Assembly: GCA_016927115.1 (NCBI GenBank)
Contig: JAFGNH010000126.1
Location: 46,541 to 110,540 of the forward strand
Length of the DNA: 64,000 nt
Origin: Anaerolineales bacterium
GTDB lineage: Bacteria > Chloroflexota > Anaerolineae > Anaerolineales > E44-bin32
Reading direction: 5' to 3'
Shown in pieces: positions 37,170-48,291 of the stretch. The notes beneath the pieces were generated by a model. That model was not told the origin of the DNA, ran no database searches, and worked only from the letters and a program-made list of their open reading frames with translations. Within the stretch, counting starts at the first letter, position 1; each line of letters starts with the position of its first letter. Both the position numbers and the translations under genes were made by a program.

Positions 37170-38588
37170 ATGAAGAAACTCCTCATAAAGAATGGTACTC
37201 TGATCACGGCCAGCGAGACAATTAAAAGTGATCTGTTGATTGAAGGCGAAAAGATTTCAGCCATTGGAGACCTTCACGTTCCTGATACAGGGGTGATTGA
37301 TGCAAGCGGAAAACTGATAATGCCTGGAGGGTTGGATCCGCATGTACATCTGGACCTGCCGATGTTCGGGACAGTTTCCTCTGATGATCACTATACTGGC
37401 GGAAAAGCGGCTGCCTTTGGCGGAACCACGACGGTGCTCGATTTTATTGCACAGCCTGATACCGGCTCCTTTCAGATCAGCATCGAAGAGTGGATGCAGA
37501 AGGCTGAAAAGGCTTCAATAGATTACGGGTTCCATATGAATGTAACCCGGATGGATGAAAATGTGTTGAAGGAAATTCCTTCACTGGTAGATCAAGGTAT
37601 CACAACACTGAAAATGTTTACCGCCTACAACGGACGTCTGCGTCTTGATGATGGCAACATATTCCGGGTCATGCGTGCGGCTGCTGAGTTTGGGATGCTG
37701 CCCATGGTGCACTGTGAAAATGGCGATGTGATTGATATTCTGGTTGAAGAAGCGCTGCAAGCAGGGCATACAACGCCTGTATGGCATGCGCGCACACGGC
37801 CCGCATGGGGTGCCGGGGACGCAGTCCTGCGCACAGCCATGCTGGCCAAACAGGCCGATGCGCCGGTATATATCGTCCACCTCAATACCCGTGTAGGCCT
37901 CGACCAGGTGCGATATGCGCGTGAGAACGGGGTTAAGCTGATGGCAGAAACCTGCCCGCCGTACCTGTTTTTTACTGAGGAACATCTGGAGCGCCCTGAT
38001 GGTGCGAAATGGATTTGTTCCCCGCCGATGCGATCGGAAGAAGATAACCGTGCACTCTGGACCGGGCTGGAGGATGGCAGCATACAGACAATGGGTACGG
38101 ATCATTGCCCATTCTTTTTTGATGGTACAACCCCCATCGAATATGAGGGCGAAAAGATTGCTATCCCTGGTAAAGAACTGGGGAAGGGTGATTTTACGAA
38201 AATTCCAAACGGCACACCCGGGATTGGTGACCGGATGCCGGTGCTCTGGACCAGCGGGGTGGTATCCGGCAGGATAACACCGAATGAGTTTGTTGCCCTG
38301 ACATCCACCAATGCCGCCCGGATATTCGGGTTGTACCCTCGCAAGGGCAGCCTGATGCCTGGTGCCGATGCCGATATTGTGGTCTGGGATCCAAACAAGA
38401 AGGTGGATTATGGTGTTGCTGTTGCACAGCATAGGACAGATTACAACCTTTACGAAGGGATGAAGCTGCAGGGATTTCCGGAGCTTGTATTCCTGCGGGG
38501 TAAGTTGATTGTGGAAAAGCAGCAGTGGTTTGGCAAACGCGGCATGGGGCAGTACCAAAAACGGGCTCCCCGAGCTGCGATCCTGTAG
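37170..38588 (+). CDS. Dihydropyrimidinase/hydantoinase
   Basis: MPGGLDPHVHLDLPMFGTVSSDDHYTGGKAAAFGGTTTVLDF, TTLKMFTAYNGRLRLDDG, MGTDHCPF. Confidence 0.93.
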   Translation: MKKLLIKNGTLITASETIKSDLLIEGEKISAIGDLHVPDTGVIDASGKLIMPGGLDPHVHLDLPMFGTVSSDDHYTGGKAAAFGGTTTVLDFIAQPDTGSFQISIEEWMQKAEKASIDYGFHMNVTRMDENVLKEIPSLVDQGITTLKMFTAYNGRLRLDDGNIFRVMRAAAEFGMLPMVHCENGDVIDILVEEALQAGHTTPVWHARTRPAWGAGDAVLRTAMLAKQADAPVYIVHLNTRVGLDQVRYARENGVKLMAETCPPYLFFTEEHLERPDGAKWICSPPMRSEEDNRALWTGLEDGSIQTMGTDHCPFFFDGTTPIEYEGEKIAIPGKELGKGDFTKIPNGTPGIGDRMPVLWTSGVVSGRITPNEFVALTSTNAARIFGLYPRKGSLMPGADADIVVWDPNKKVDYGVAVAQHRTDYNLYEGMKLQGFPELVFLRGKLIVEKQQWFGKRGMGQYQKRAPRAAIL

Positions 38589-38696
38589 CAGCAATCCGGG
38601 TAAACAATCCGGTGAGGCCTGGCATGGAATTTCTGTCAGAAAGCAGTTGTCTGACAGGAATATGACAAAGGTCAGGAAAAAGAAGAGTAATATAAA

Positions 38697-38725
38697 TTGT
38701 AAGACGTCTTATGTGATGCTAGAAT
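38697..38725 (+). promoter_or_regulatory. Promoter with overlapping palindrome upstream of Mo-hydroxylase operon
   Basis: TTGTAA - 17 bp - TAGAAT; TAAGACGTCTTA palindrome 38700-38711 overlaps the -35/spacer; TTGTCTGACAG 38647-38657 upstream. Confidence 0.45.
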
Positions 38726-38754
38726 ACATATACTTCGGATCGGGTGTCGGCACA

Positions 38755-38820
38755 GGGGGTGGGATGCCGGCGGCGGGAATCCTCTTCCGCCGAAAAGTAC
38801 CCCCATCCCACGACCTCGGG
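38755..38820 (+). promoter_or_regulatory. GC-rich structured leader candidate
   Basis: CGGCG(G)GAA-TCCTC-TTCCGCCG hairpin (38771-38792) flanked by TGGGAT/ATCCCA and alternative GGGGG/CCCCC pairings. Confidence 0.45.
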
Positions 38821-38827
38821 AAAACGT

Positions 38828-39730
38828 ATGAGCCATTGGAATCATTATTTACAACCCGCAACTATCCAGGAAGCACTCATGATGCTGGAACAGGCAAATG
38901 GGCCAGCTCGAATCATCGGAGGGGGAACCGATCTGCTGCTTGACATGCAGCAGGGTCGTGCTCCAGCAGTCGATACTCTGGTGGATGTGACCGGCATCGA
39001 CGAAATGAAAGAGATTCGTTTTGAGGATGGAACCATTTTCCTCGGAGCGGGTGTTATCCATCGCCGTATAGTCGAGGATTCTCGGCTGCAGAACTCAGCT
39101 CAATGCCTCACCGAGGCGTGCGGGCTGATCGGAGGGCCGCAGGTGCGTAACGTTGCCACGATCGGTGGAAATGTTTCCCACGCTCTGCCCGCTGGAGACG
39201 GCACGATCGCTCTTGTGACCCTTGATGCGCAAGCGCTGCTTGCATCGGCCGGGGAACGAACCTGGAAGCCTATCCGTGAACTCTATGCCGGACCTGGGAA
39301 ACCCAGCTTTGATCCCGGAAAATCTGTTGTAGCAGGGTTCAAATTCAAGCAGAGTCAGCCAGGTGAAGGCAGCGCGTTTCGCAGAATCATGCGCCCTCAG
39401 GGTGTGGCGATCGCGATTCTGAACATGGGTGTTTGGGTTCGGGTTGGAGAAGGGGAGAAGATAGAAAAAATCCGCATCGGGATCGGCCCTGCTGGTCCAC
39501 GCCCGGTCAGGGCAGAAAAAACCGAATCAATGCTTGATGGCCGTGTCTGGGATGAACAGGCTCTGAAGGATGCTCATGTATCCCTGCTTGAGGAAGCTTC
39601 TCTGCGAACCAGTAAACACCGGGCAACGCAGGAGTATCGCCGCCATCTGGTTGGCGTATTACTGAAGCGAACGGTGTCCGAAGCTGTTCGCCGCGCTGTG
39701 CAATCCAGCCATTCTGAGCTGGTTAATTGA
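38828..39730 (+). CDS. Xanthine dehydrogenase family FAD-binding subunit
   Basis: IIGGGTDLLLDMQQG, VRNVATIGGNVSHALPAGDG; domain begins at M29 of the listed ORF. Confidence 0.9.
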   Translation: MSHWNHYLQPATIQEALMMLEQANGPARIIGGGTDLLLDMQQGRAPAVDTLVDVTGIDEMKEIRFEDGTIFLGAGVIHRRIVEDSRLQNSAQCLTEACGLIGGPQVRNVATIGGNVSHALPAGDGTIALVTLDAQALLASAGERTWKPIRELYAGPGKPSFDPGKSVVAGFKFKQSQPGEGSAFRRIMRPQGVAIAILNMGVWVRVGEGEKIEKIRIGIGPAGPRPVRAEKTESMLDGRVWDEQALKDAHVSLLEEASLRTSKHRATQEYRRHLVGVLLKRTVSEAVRRAVQSSHSELVN

Positions 39731-39766
39731 AGTATCCGACCAATGGTATTTAAAGGAAGAGGAACG

Positions 39767-42538
39767 ATGAAATTCTGGGTAAATGGTAAAGAGGTATCGG
39801 TCGAAATTGAACCGGGAGAGATGCTGGCCAATGTGCTGCGCGAGCGACTTGGATTAACCGGCACAAAAATAGCCTGTGGTGAAGCGGAATGCGGTGCCTG
39901 TACAGTCATTCTTGATGGTGAGCCGGTACTTTCATGCAGTTATCCTGCTGAAAAGGCAGAAGGAAAGCATGTCACTACAATCGAAGGTCTTGCAGGCGAG
40001 GGAGAGCTGCATCCGCTGCAGGAAGCGTTCATAAAATTTGGCGCGGTGCAGTGTGGTTTCTGCATCCCCGGACAGATTATGACAGCCGCAGCGCTGCTGG
40101 AAAAGAATCCAGAACCAGACAGTGACGAGATTCGTTATGCGTTGAAAGATACACTCTGCCGATGTGCCGGGTATCCGGCCATTGAGCGGGCTGTTTTAGC
40201 AGCGGCTGAAACGATGCGGACACACGAGCCGGTTGCTGACCCGATTCCGCTTGTCGTTTCATCTAACACCAGGGTGGTCGGCCAGATGGTCAATCGCCCG
40301 GATTCAGAAGGTAAAGTTACGGGCGAAGCGGTCTACACTGACGATCTGCAATTCCCCGGGATGCTTCACGGCCGGGTCAAAAGGGCAGGTGTTGCAAGCG
40401 CTATCCTGAAACAGCTGGATATTTCTGCTGCAAAGGCGCTTCCGGGTGTACAGGCTGTGTTGACAGCTGAGGATGTGCCAGGTGAACGAAACCATGGTGT
40501 GGTGAAAAAAGACTGGCCTGTGATGGTCGGTGTGGGTGAGCAGGTGCGTACAGTCGGTGATGCGGTTGCTGTTGTGGCTGCAGATACCCGTGCCATTGCC
40601 AGTGCTGCGCTGGATCTTATCGAAACTGAGTATGATCTGCTTCCGATTGTTTCAGATCCGCGCGAAGGGATCAAACCAGAGAGCCAGAAGGTGCATGAAG
40701 AAGGCAACCTGTTGAAACACATCAAGGTGCGCAAAGGAAATCTGGAGAACGGCCTGGATCAGTCAGCATGTGTACTTGAAGATAACTTCTATGTGGCCGC
40801 CACGGATCATGCCTTTATGGAAACGGAGTGCTCCATTTCCCGGCTGACCGATGAGGGACGGCTGGAAGTGTATGTCGGCTCTCAGATTCCTTACGGCGAC
40901 CGGGAAGATCTGGTTCGATGCCTTGATCTGCCGGTAGAAAAGGTTCGTGTGATTGGGCAGTTGATTGGAGGCGGCTTTGGTGGCAAGGAAGATATCGCCG
41001 GCCAGATCCATGCTGCCTTGTTGACTCTGGCAACAGGCCGGCCGGTGAAAATCCTGTATGATCGACACGAAAGTCTGATCGCACATCCGAAGCGGCATAA
41101 AACGTATCTTAATGTCCAACTGGGGGCTGATAAAGAAGGCAACCTGGTTGCAGCAAAAACCGAGCTGTTTGGCGATACCGGGGCATACGCTTCTCTGGGT
41201 GAAAAGGTGATGGGTCGGGCCACCACTCATTCCACCGGACCATACATCATCCCCAACGTGTGGGCAGATTGCTTCGCAGTGTACACCAACAACCCTCCGG
41301 CAGGCGCGTTTCGCGGTTTCGGGGTGTATCAGTCGATGTTCGCGATTGAATCCATGATGGATATGCTCGCTGAGAAACTGGATATGGATCCCATAAAGCT
41401 GCGCCGCAAGAATGCACTGCGGGTTGGTGCAGCTACCAGCACCGGGCAGGAGCTGAGAGAAAGTGTTGGATTGGTGAAATGCATCGATGAGGTGGAAACG
41501 AAACTGAAGGAACTGACCGAGGGCAAAGATCCCTGGCAGCCGATTGAGGTGGAAGGGGCTCCTCACCTGCGCCGGGTCTGGGGTTTTGCAGTGGCATTCA
41601 AAAACACCGGACTGGGAGAAGGCGCCCCGGACAAGGCTGGAGCAGAAGTGGAACTGTATCCGGATGGAACAGTTGAAGCACGCACATCTTCCGCTGAGCT
41701 CGGACAGGGTTTGGTCACTGTCTTGCAGATGACAGCGGCCGAGGAACTCGGTATGCCGGTGGAGCAGGTTCGTGTGCTGCTCTCCGATACTGATTTAACC
41801 CCGGATGGCGGCCCGACAACAGCTTCTCGACAGAGTTTTATTTCTGGTAATGCAGTGCGTAAAGCCGCCCAGTCTTTGCGGGATGCCATGAAGAGCTCCC
41901 TGGCAGAGCATTTTGACTGTGACCCGGAAAGTATCCATTTTGTGGAAGGCCTGGCCCAGGTGGGTGATCGAACGGTCACAATGGGTGAGGTTGTCGAAAT
42001 TATGAAGGCCGAAGGCCATGAACCGAAAGCCGAAGTGGAATACTGGGCACCAAAAACCGTTCCATTGGGAGAAACCGGCGACCAGCATTTTGCCTACTCC
42101 TTCGCCGCTCAGGCGGTTGAAATTGAGCTGGACATGGATACAGGCGAAGTGCGCGTGCTGCGTGTGATTTCGGCCACCGATGTCGGTAAAGCGCTCAATC
42201 CACTGGGCCTTGAAGGACAGATGGAGGGGGGCATTTTGATGGGGATCGGCCATACACTCACGGAAGAGTTTATCGTTGAAGATGGGCAGGTATTCAGTGA
42301 TGCGATGGCCCGCTACCGCATTCCTTCCATCAGTCTCACTCCTGAAATTTACCCGATTGTGGTGGAGGACCCTGTGGCTGAAGGCCCCTATGGTGGGAAG
42401 GGTGTCGGAGAGATTGTGATTATTCCTACACCACCGGCGATAGCCAATGCTGTATACAGGGCGTGTGGTGTGCGGCCCAAATGGATCCCGATAGATCAGG
42501 ATTGGCTGGCTCGCCAGATACAGGAGAAAGAAGACTGA
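39767..42538 (+). CDS. Fused [2Fe-2S] + molybdopterin-binding molybdenum hydroxylase
   Basis: [42 protein letters not shown], then [29 protein letters not shown]. Confidence 0.95.
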   Translation: MKFWVNGKEVSVEIEPGEMLANVLRERLGLTGTKIACGEAECGACTVILDGEPVLSCSYPAEKAEGKHVTTIEGLAGEGELHPLQEAFIKFGAVQCGFCIPGQIMTAAALLEKNPEPDSDEIRYALKDTLCRCAGYPAIERAVLAAAETMRTHEPVADPIPLVVSSNTRVVGQMVNRPDSEGKVTGEAVYTDDLQFPGMLHGRVKRAGVASAILKQLDISAAKALPGVQAVLTAEDVPGERNHGVVKKDWPVMVGVGEQVRTVGDAVAVVAADTRAIASAALDLIETEYDLLPIVSDPREGIKPESQKVHEEGNLLKHIKVRKGNLENGLDQSACVLEDNFYVAATDHAFMETECSISRLTDEGRLEVYVGSQIPYGDREDLVRCLDLPVEKVRVIGQLIGGGFGGKEDIAGQIHAALLTLATGRPVKILYDRHESLIAHPKRHKTYLNVQLGADKEGNLVAAKTELFGDTGAYASLGEKVMGRATTHSTGPYIIPNVWADCFAVYTNNPPAGAFRGFGVYQSMFAIESMMDMLAEKLDMDPIKLRRKNALRVGAATSTGQELRESVGLVKCIDEVETKLKELTEGKDPWQPIEVEGAPHLRRVWGFAVAFKNTGLGEGAPDKAGAEVELYPDGTVEARTSSAELGQGLVTVLQMTAAEELGMPVEQVRVLLSDTDLTPDGGPTTASRQSFISGNAVRKAAQSLRDAMKSSLAEHFDCDPESIHFVEGLAQVGDRTVTMGEVVEIMKAEGHEPKAEVEYWAPKTVPLGETGDQHFAYSFAAQAVEIELDMDTGEVRVLRVISATDVGKALNPLGLEGQMEGGILMGIGHTLTEEFIVEDGQVFSDAMARYRIPSISLTPEIYPIVVEDPVAEGPYGGKGVGEIVIIPTPPAIANAVYRACGVRPKWIPIDQDWLARQIQEKED

Positions 42539-42540
42539 GG

Positions 42541-43164
42541 ATGAATCCACCTCGCTGGTTGAAGTGGGCACGCGAAATCCAGGCTGTCGCGCAAACGGCA
42601 GCCCATTATGCTCATGATTCGTATGACCGTGCGCGAGCAGAACAGTTGTTGGAGCTGGCTGCAGAAATGATCTCTACAGCAACTAATGAACCGTCTGCGG
42701 CTGTACAGTCAGCATTAACCGCCCAGGGTGGGTATATCACACCCAAGGTGGATGTGCGTGCGGCTGTTTTTAACCAGGACAGCCTGCTGCTGGTCAAGGA
42801 GAGAGCAGACGGCGGCTGGACGTTTCCGGGTGGATGGGCTGATGTTGGTGAAACCCCTCGCCAGGCAGTGGAACGGGAAACCTACGAAGAAAGCGGTTTC
42901 AAGGTCAGAGCAAAGTGCCTGATCGGGGTTTATGATGCGAATAGAATTGAGGATCAGCTAACCCTGTTTCATGCCTACAAGCTGATCTTTTTATGTGAGA
43001 TAGTGGGTGGGGAGGCCAGGGTCAGCAATGAAACAAGTGGGGTTGAGTTTTTTGCATTGGACAAGCTGCCACTGCTGCTTTCCGCCAACCGCACACAACC
43101 CCGCCACATTGAAGATGCAGTGCAGGCATATCAAAATCCACAGAAAACGGCTGTTTTCGATTGA
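42541..43164 (+). CDS. NUDIX hydrolase
   Basis: GGWTFPGGWADVGETPRQAVERETYEESGF Nudix box. Confidence 0.92.
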   Translation: MNPPRWLKWAREIQAVAQTAAHYAHDSYDRARAEQLLELAAEMISTATNEPSAAVQSALTAQGGYITPKVDVRAAVFNQDSLLLVKERADGGWTFPGGWADVGETPRQAVERETYEESGFKVRAKCLIGVYDANRIEDQLTLFHAYKLIFLCEIVGGEARVSNETSGVEFFALDKLPLLLSANRTQPRHIEDAVQAYQNPQKTAVFD

Positions 43165-43177
43165 GAAGGAGTGAAAG

Positions 43178-44530
43178 ATGTTAATTACGAATGGCGATCT
43201 GGTCACCTGGGAAAATCCCAATCGAATCTTAAAAAATCATGCTGTCCGCATTGAAGGTGATCGAATTGCAAAGATCGGGCCTTCCAATGAGTTGAAAGCA
43301 CAGGCCGGTGAGGAAGTCCTGGACGCCGGCGGACAGCTGGTGATGCCGGGAAATATTTGTGCACATACGCATTTTTACGGAGCGTTTGCCCGTGGTATGG
43401 GAATCCCTGGGGCTGCACCTGACGCTTTTCCGCAAATCCTTGAAAAATTGTGGTGGCCGCTTGACAAGTCACTCACAGATGAGGATGTGAAATATTCAGC
43501 GCTGGTGTGCCTGGTCGACGCGATTAAACACGGGACGACCACGTTAATCGACCATCACGCCTCTCCGAATGCTATTGAGGGTTCCCTCGATGTGATAGCC
43601 GATACTGTATATGAGTCCGGTTTGCGCGGTGTGCTCTGTTATGAAGTCACTGATCGGGATGGTAAAGAGAAAGCACAGGCGGGGATAGAGGAGAATGCAC
43701 GTTTTTACCGCCGCTGCGAAAATGAAAAGGTCGCAGACGGGCGAGTCCGGTCCATGTTCGGTATGCATGCATCGCTGACCATTTCCAATGAGACTCTTGA
43801 GCAGATTGTCCGTGAAGCGCCCGATGGCGCCGGGTTCCATATTCATGTGGCTGAACATGAAGTGGATGAATATGACAGCATGCAGAAATATGGCAAGCGT
43901 GTAATCGACCGTCTGAACGAATATGGTGCGCTGGGTGATCATTCGATTGTGGTACATGGTGTACACATCGATGCACGTGAAATGGCTCAACTGGCGGAAA
44001 CCAACACCTGGGTGACACACCAGCCGCGTTCGAATATGAACAATGGGGTGGGCGTATCCGAGGTGGAAGCGATGCTCCGGATGGGTATCAAGGTAGGCCT
44101 GGGAAATGACGGTTTTTCCAACGCTATGTGGGAAGAGTGGAAAGCAGCCTATCTGGTACATAAAGTATGGCGTCGGGATCCAAGGCGCATGTCCGGTACA
44201 ACGGTCGTTGATATGGCTGTATATAATAACCGCGAGCTGGTGAAATCTTTCTTCCCGGAAGCCTGTACCGGTTTGATCACACCAGGCGCGTTTGCCGATC
44301 TGATTTTTGTCAACTATCATCCGACTACACCACTGACAGATGGTAACCTTCCATGGCATATGATCTTTGGTTTCAACGAATCGATGATTACCACGACAAT
44401 TGCCTCCGGAAAGGTCCTGATGAAGGATCACAAACTTCTGGTTCTGGATGAAGCGGCGATTACAGCAAAATCGCGTGAGCTGGCTGCAAACGCCTGGAAG
44501 CGATATGAGAAAATCGTCCCCGGGAATTAA
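43178..44530 (+). CDS. ssnA: SsnA-like amidohydrolase
   Basis: MPGNICAHTHFYGAFARGMGIPG, ISNETLEQIVREAPDGAGFHIHVAEHEVDEYDS, VTHQPRSNMNNGVGVSEVEAMLRMGIKVGLGNDGFSNAMWEEWKAAYL. Confidence 0.88.
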   Translation: MLITNGDLVTWENPNRILKNHAVRIEGDRIAKIGPSNELKAQAGEEVLDAGGQLVMPGNICAHTHFYGAFARGMGIPGAAPDAFPQILEKLWWPLDKSLTDEDVKYSALVCLVDAIKHGTTTLIDHHASPNAIEGSLDVIADTVYESGLRGVLCYEVTDRDGKEKAQAGIEENARFYRRCENEKVADGRVRSMFGMHASLTISNETLEQIVREAPDGAGFHIHVAEHEVDEYDSMQKYGKRVIDRLNEYGALGDHSIVVHGVHIDAREMAQLAETNTWVTHQPRSNMNNGVGVSEVEAMLRMGIKVGLGNDGFSNAMWEEWKAAYLVHKVWRRDPRRMSGTTVVDMAVYNNRELVKSFFPEACTGLITPGAFADLIFVNYHPTTPLTDGNLPWHMIFGFNESMITTTIASGKVLMKDHKLLVLDEAAITAKSRELAANAWKRYEKIVPGN

Positions 44531-44557
44531 CGAAAATCGACAGGTACAGGAGGGATT

Positions 44558-45238
44558 ATGACCGAGAAATTGATACTGACCATCGCAGTTCTGGGTGGTA
44601 CAGGTAAAGAGGGAAGCGGGTTGGCCTATCGTTGGGCGCAGGCAGGGTACAACCTTATCATTGGATCGAGAACGCCTGAGAAAGCTGAACGTGTTGCAGG
44701 CGAACTGAATGCTGAGCTGGGTGAAGAGTTGATCCGTGGCCTTGGTAATGAAGAAGCAGCAAAGCTGTGTGATATCGGCGTGTTAACCGTCCCCTTCAAA
44801 GCGCACAGGGCAACGCTCGAGGCTTTGAAGCCGTATCTGCAGGGCAAGATACTGGTGGATGTGACTGTGCCACTGGTGCCGCCCTCTGTGGATACAGTGC
44901 AGATCCCTGAGGGTGGTAGTGCTGCAAAGAACGCTCAGGAACTGCTTGGCGAGGCTGTAAGCGTTGTATCAGCTTTTCAGAATATTTCCCATGAACATCT
45001 GCATGGGGATCATCCGATCCCATGTGACGTACTCGTATGCGGAAATAATCCGGAAGCGCGCGAGCAGGTACTGCAGCTTGTGGATGCTGCCGGCCTGCAG
45101 GGATGGAATGCAGGACCGATCGCAAATTCGATCGTCGCTGAGGGGCTCACATCAATCTTAATCAGCATCAATAAGCAGTACAAAGTGAAAGGTGCCGGGA
45201 TTCAGATCACGGGCGTTCCTAGAGAGAATGCAGATTGA
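44558..45238 (+). CDS. npdG: F420-dependent NADP reductase-like
   Basis: LGGTGKEGSGLAYRWAQAGYNLIIGSRTPEKA, DVTVPL, AGPIANSIVAEGLTSILISINKQYKVKGAGIQITG. Confidence 0.9.
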   Translation: MTEKLILTIAVLGGTGKEGSGLAYRWAQAGYNLIIGSRTPEKAERVAGELNAELGEELIRGLGNEEAAKLCDIGVLTVPFKAHRATLEALKPYLQGKILVDVTVPLVPPSVDTVQIPEGGSAAKNAQELLGEAVSVVSAFQNISHEHLHGDHPIPCDVLVCGNNPEAREQVLQLVDAAGLQGWNAGPIANSIVAEGLTSILISINKQYKVKGAGIQITGVPRENAD

Positions 45239-46013
45239 CGGTGTAATGGCACGACAGATGGTATTAACAGCACTCGAGGGTGTTCCTTTCATCCAGCCGG
45301 GTGATAATCTTGTCGAGATTATCCTGGAAGCTCTGGAGCAGTCCGGGCTGGAGTTGATGGATGGCGATTTGCTTGTACTGGCGCAGAAAATCGTCTCAAA
45401 ATCAGAGGACCGCTTTATCAATCTCAAATCCGTTCATCCATCGGGGGAGGCTGTTGAACTTGCCGGGCAAACCGGCAAAGATGCCCGTCTGATTGAGATT
45501 GTGCTGCAGGAGTCTGAACGCGTGCTTCGTGTGCGTCCAGGTGTGATCATTGTCAAACACCGGCTTGGATTTGTTTGTGCCAACGCCGGAGTGGATCATT
45601 CCAATGTGTCGCAGGATGAACAGGGAGACCGGGTTCTGCTGCTGCCGGAAAACCCGGATGGTTCTGCAGCAAGGATTCGAGCGCAGATTCTGGCACAAAC
45701 GGGCGTACCTATCGGTATTTTGATTATTGATTCTTTTGGACGGGCGTGGCGAAACGGAACAGTAGGGACAGCCATCGGCCTTTCGGGATTGACCGGCCTG
45801 TTGGATCTGCGTGGTAAACCGGATCTATACGGTGAGAAGCTGAAGATTACCCGTGTGGGGCTGGCCGATGAACTGGCCGCCGCTGCCTCTGTGCTCATGG
45901 GAGAGGCGGATGAGGCGAGGCCAATCGTGCATATTCGTGGAATTCCATATCTCCCGTTAGATGGATCATTAGCGGAATTACTGCGACCTGAATCGGAGGA
46001 TTTGTTTCTCTAG
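45228..46013 (+). CDS. cofE: Coenzyme F420-0:L-glutamate ligase
   Basis: DLLVLAQKIVSKSEDRFINL, VRPGVIIVKHRLGFVCANAGVDHSNV, IIDSFGRAWRNGTVGTAIGLSGLTGLLDLRGKPDLYG; start 45228 or 45246. Confidence 0.95.
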   Translation: MQIDGVMARQMVLTALEGVPFIQPGDNLVEIILEALEQSGLELMDGDLLVLAQKIVSKSEDRFINLKSVHPSGEAVELAGQTGKDARLIEIVLQESERVLRVRPGVIIVKHRLGFVCANAGVDHSNVSQDEQGDRVLLLPENPDGSAARIRAQILAQTGVPIGILIIDSFGRAWRNGTVGTAIGLSGLTGLLDLRGKPDLYGEKLKITRVGLADELAAAASVLMGEADEARPIVHIRGIPYLPLDGSLAELLRPESEDLFL

Positions 46014-46099
46014 GATCAACACCATGTGAAAGAGCACCGGTGTGAAAACTGGAAAACAGAGTGCGGGTAGTTTTGACAGGGAGCCCGGGATATTGATAA

Positions 46100-46246
46100 A
46101 TGTGTTCGAAGGATCTTTTAGACTCGCTTATTAAGGAACATTGTTCGATCCGCAGTTTTCGCATGGAAAAGATAAAGACGGGCATGCTGCAGGGCCTTGT
46201 TTTTGACAAAACGGAGACGGATCAGGTGGAAAAATTGGAGTGCTGA
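46100..46246 (+). pseudogene. Possible remnant of a nitroreductase-family N-terminus
   Basis: 48-codon ORF MCSKDLLDSLIKEHCSIRSFRMEKIKTGMLQGLVFDKTETDQVEKLEC; 'LLDSLIKEHCSIRSFR' resembles nitroreductase N-termini (LLE.I..RRSIR.F). Confidence 0.4.
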
Positions 46247-46358
46247 AAATCCAGATGTCGCTGACAGATATGACTACTATGAATCGCACTCGTCGAATAA
46301 TACTGATACAAAAAGTGCTGGAATTTACCGGTGATTTGCAAAGAAAGGAGGCTGTATT

Positions 46359-46997
46359 GTGGTGATATGGGCGATAGTGCCTATAAAGCCGTTAGAACAA
46401 TCAAAATCCAGATTAAGCGATATTCTTTCTCGTAAAAACATGGCCGAATTAAGCAAGGATCTGCTGATAAAAACACTGCAGGTTCTTGACGGTTCTGCGA
46501 GTATCGAGAAAACGCTGGTGGTGAGCCGGGATACCGCGGTTCTGGCGCTGGCCCGCACGTTGGGTGCCAAGACTGTGACGGAACGAGGGAACCCGGAGTT
46601 GAATGCTGCGCTGGAGCGGGCTACAGCTGTTGCCATAGGGTATGGCGTCTCTGCAGTGTTGATCCTCCCTGCAGATCTGCCTCTCCTGGGTGAAGATGAT
46701 ATTGAGAGCATGGTTGCACTTCTAAAAAAGAACCCCGAAGTTGTGATCGCCCCGGACAGGCATGAAAAAGGTACCAATGCCCTGCTTGTTTCCCCTCCTG
46801 GAATTCTTCCCTATTCATTCGGGGAAAACAGTTTCCAGCGTCACCTGGAGCTTGCAGAACAGGCAGGTGTGCTGGTCCATGTTTATCGGAATGAGGATAT
46901 CGGCCTGGATATCGATGTCCCTGAAGATTTGCAGTTATTGAACCACGAGCGTCAGAGGACGCAAAAAACGATTCTATATGGAGTGAACGATGGTTAA
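46359..46997 (+). CDS. cofC: 2-phospho-L-lactate guanylyltransferase (GTG start)
   Basis: [66 protein letters not shown]. Confidence 0.92.
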   Translation: MVIWAIVPIKPLEQSKSRLSDILSRKNMAELSKDLLIKTLQVLDGSASIEKTLVVSRDTAVLALARTLGAKTVTERGNPELNAALERATAVAIGYGVSAVLILPADLPLLGEDDIESMVALLKKNPEVVIAPDRHEKGTNALLVSPPGILPYSFGENSFQRHLELAEQAGVLVHVYRNEDIGLDIDVPEDLQLLNHERQRTQKTILYGVNDG

Positions 46998-48000
46998 TAA
47001 ACGGATTGGACTTTATCTGCAGGATGCACACGACTTACGGACGGAAGGTCTGGATATTGCCCGATATGCAGAGGAAAAGGGTTTTGAGGCAATCTGGCAG
47101 GCTGAATCAAGACTGGTCCGGGATGCAATTGTCCCCATGGCGGCTTATGCTGCTGTAACAGAACGTATTCATATCGGTTCGGGTGTGATAAACAACTGGA
47201 CACGGAATATTGGTCTGCTGGCTGCGACTTTCCTTACGCTGGATGATCTTGCTCCCAATCGGGTGATCTGCGGTATCGGAGCCTGGTGGGATCCGCTGGC
47301 GAAGAACGTGGGTATTGAACGCCGGAAACCGCTTAAGGCGATGGCTGAAACCGTTGAAGTTCTGCGTCGTTTGCTGGCGATGGAGCGGGTGACGTTCCAT
47401 GGCGAATTCCATCATGTTGATGGTATCGAACTGGATGTTGTGCACGGACGCCGCGAACCCCGTAATGTACCGATTATGATCGGGGCGACCGGCCCTATGA
47501 TGCATGAACTGGCAGGCGAAATTGCGGATGGTGTATGTATGAATTACTGTGTGCCGCCGGAATACAATGATCCCATGCTCGATGCAATCGAAAGAGGGGC
47601 CAAACGAGTGGGCCGGACGCTGGAAAGCCTCGATCGGCCGCAGCTGGTTGTCTGTTCAGTCGACCATGACCGGGCGAAGGCGATGGATGTAAGCCGCAAA
47701 CTGCTCACACAATATCTTGCACAACAGCCTCATATTGCCAAGGCCAGTGGAGTATCTTCTGATGTGGTAGCCGAGATCCAGTCTATCCTTGGCTGGCCTG
47801 CCACAGCAGAGCAGGTCGAAGCTGCCAAGCACCTGGTCACCGATGAACTGCTGAATAAAATCACAGCCAGCGGTACACCGGACGAAGCCCGGGCGAAGGT
47901 ACAGGAATACATCAATCATGGCGCCACCTGCCCGATCCTGTATACAGCAGGCGGTGATGTGAATTTGCTTATCGATACGTTCAGCCCATTGGCAAACTGA
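46990..48000 (+). CDS. LLM-class F420-dependent oxidoreductase (Mer-like)
   Basis: [75 protein letters not shown]. Confidence 0.9.
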   Translation: MVNKRIGLYLQDAHDLRTEGLDIARYAEEKGFEAIWQAESRLVRDAIVPMAAYAAVTERIHIGSGVINNWTRNIGLLAATFLTLDDLAPNRVICGIGAWWDPLAKNVGIERRKPLKAMAETVEVLRRLLAMERVTFHGEFHHVDGIELDVVHGRREPRNVPIMIGATGPMMHELAGEIADGVCMNYCVPPEYNDPMLDAIERGAKRVGRTLESLDRPQLVVCSVDHDRAKAMDVSRKLLTQYLAQQPHIAKASGVSSDVVAEIQSILGWPATAEQVEAAKHLVTDELLNKITASGTPDEARAKVQEYINHGATCPILYTAGGDVNLLIDTFSPLAN

Positions 48001-48291
48001 CGCCGAGAGTCTGCCAGTACGGCAAAAACTGCAGGGAGGAAGTATACGAACAGGTTGATCTTTCCTGCAGTTGGGTCTCTCCTGATCAGACTGCAAGAGA
48101 TAAGAAAATTCTGGAGATTGCCGGGAAAAGTTGGCTGTTGTCGATTAAAATAGGTAACAGAAACCTGTTCGGGAATTATAAAATGATTGGCTGCCCTGGC
48201 TGTTAGAAAGTTAAAGGGCATACAGGTTTATCTACACATAAGATCCGGCCCACGGGGGCTGTTCGGGGATATTGATGATGGAGGATGAAAG

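Noticed and set aside
37581-38594. Antisense ORF of 337 aa
   Set aside because: Overlaps the dihydropyrimidinase gene; no domain features
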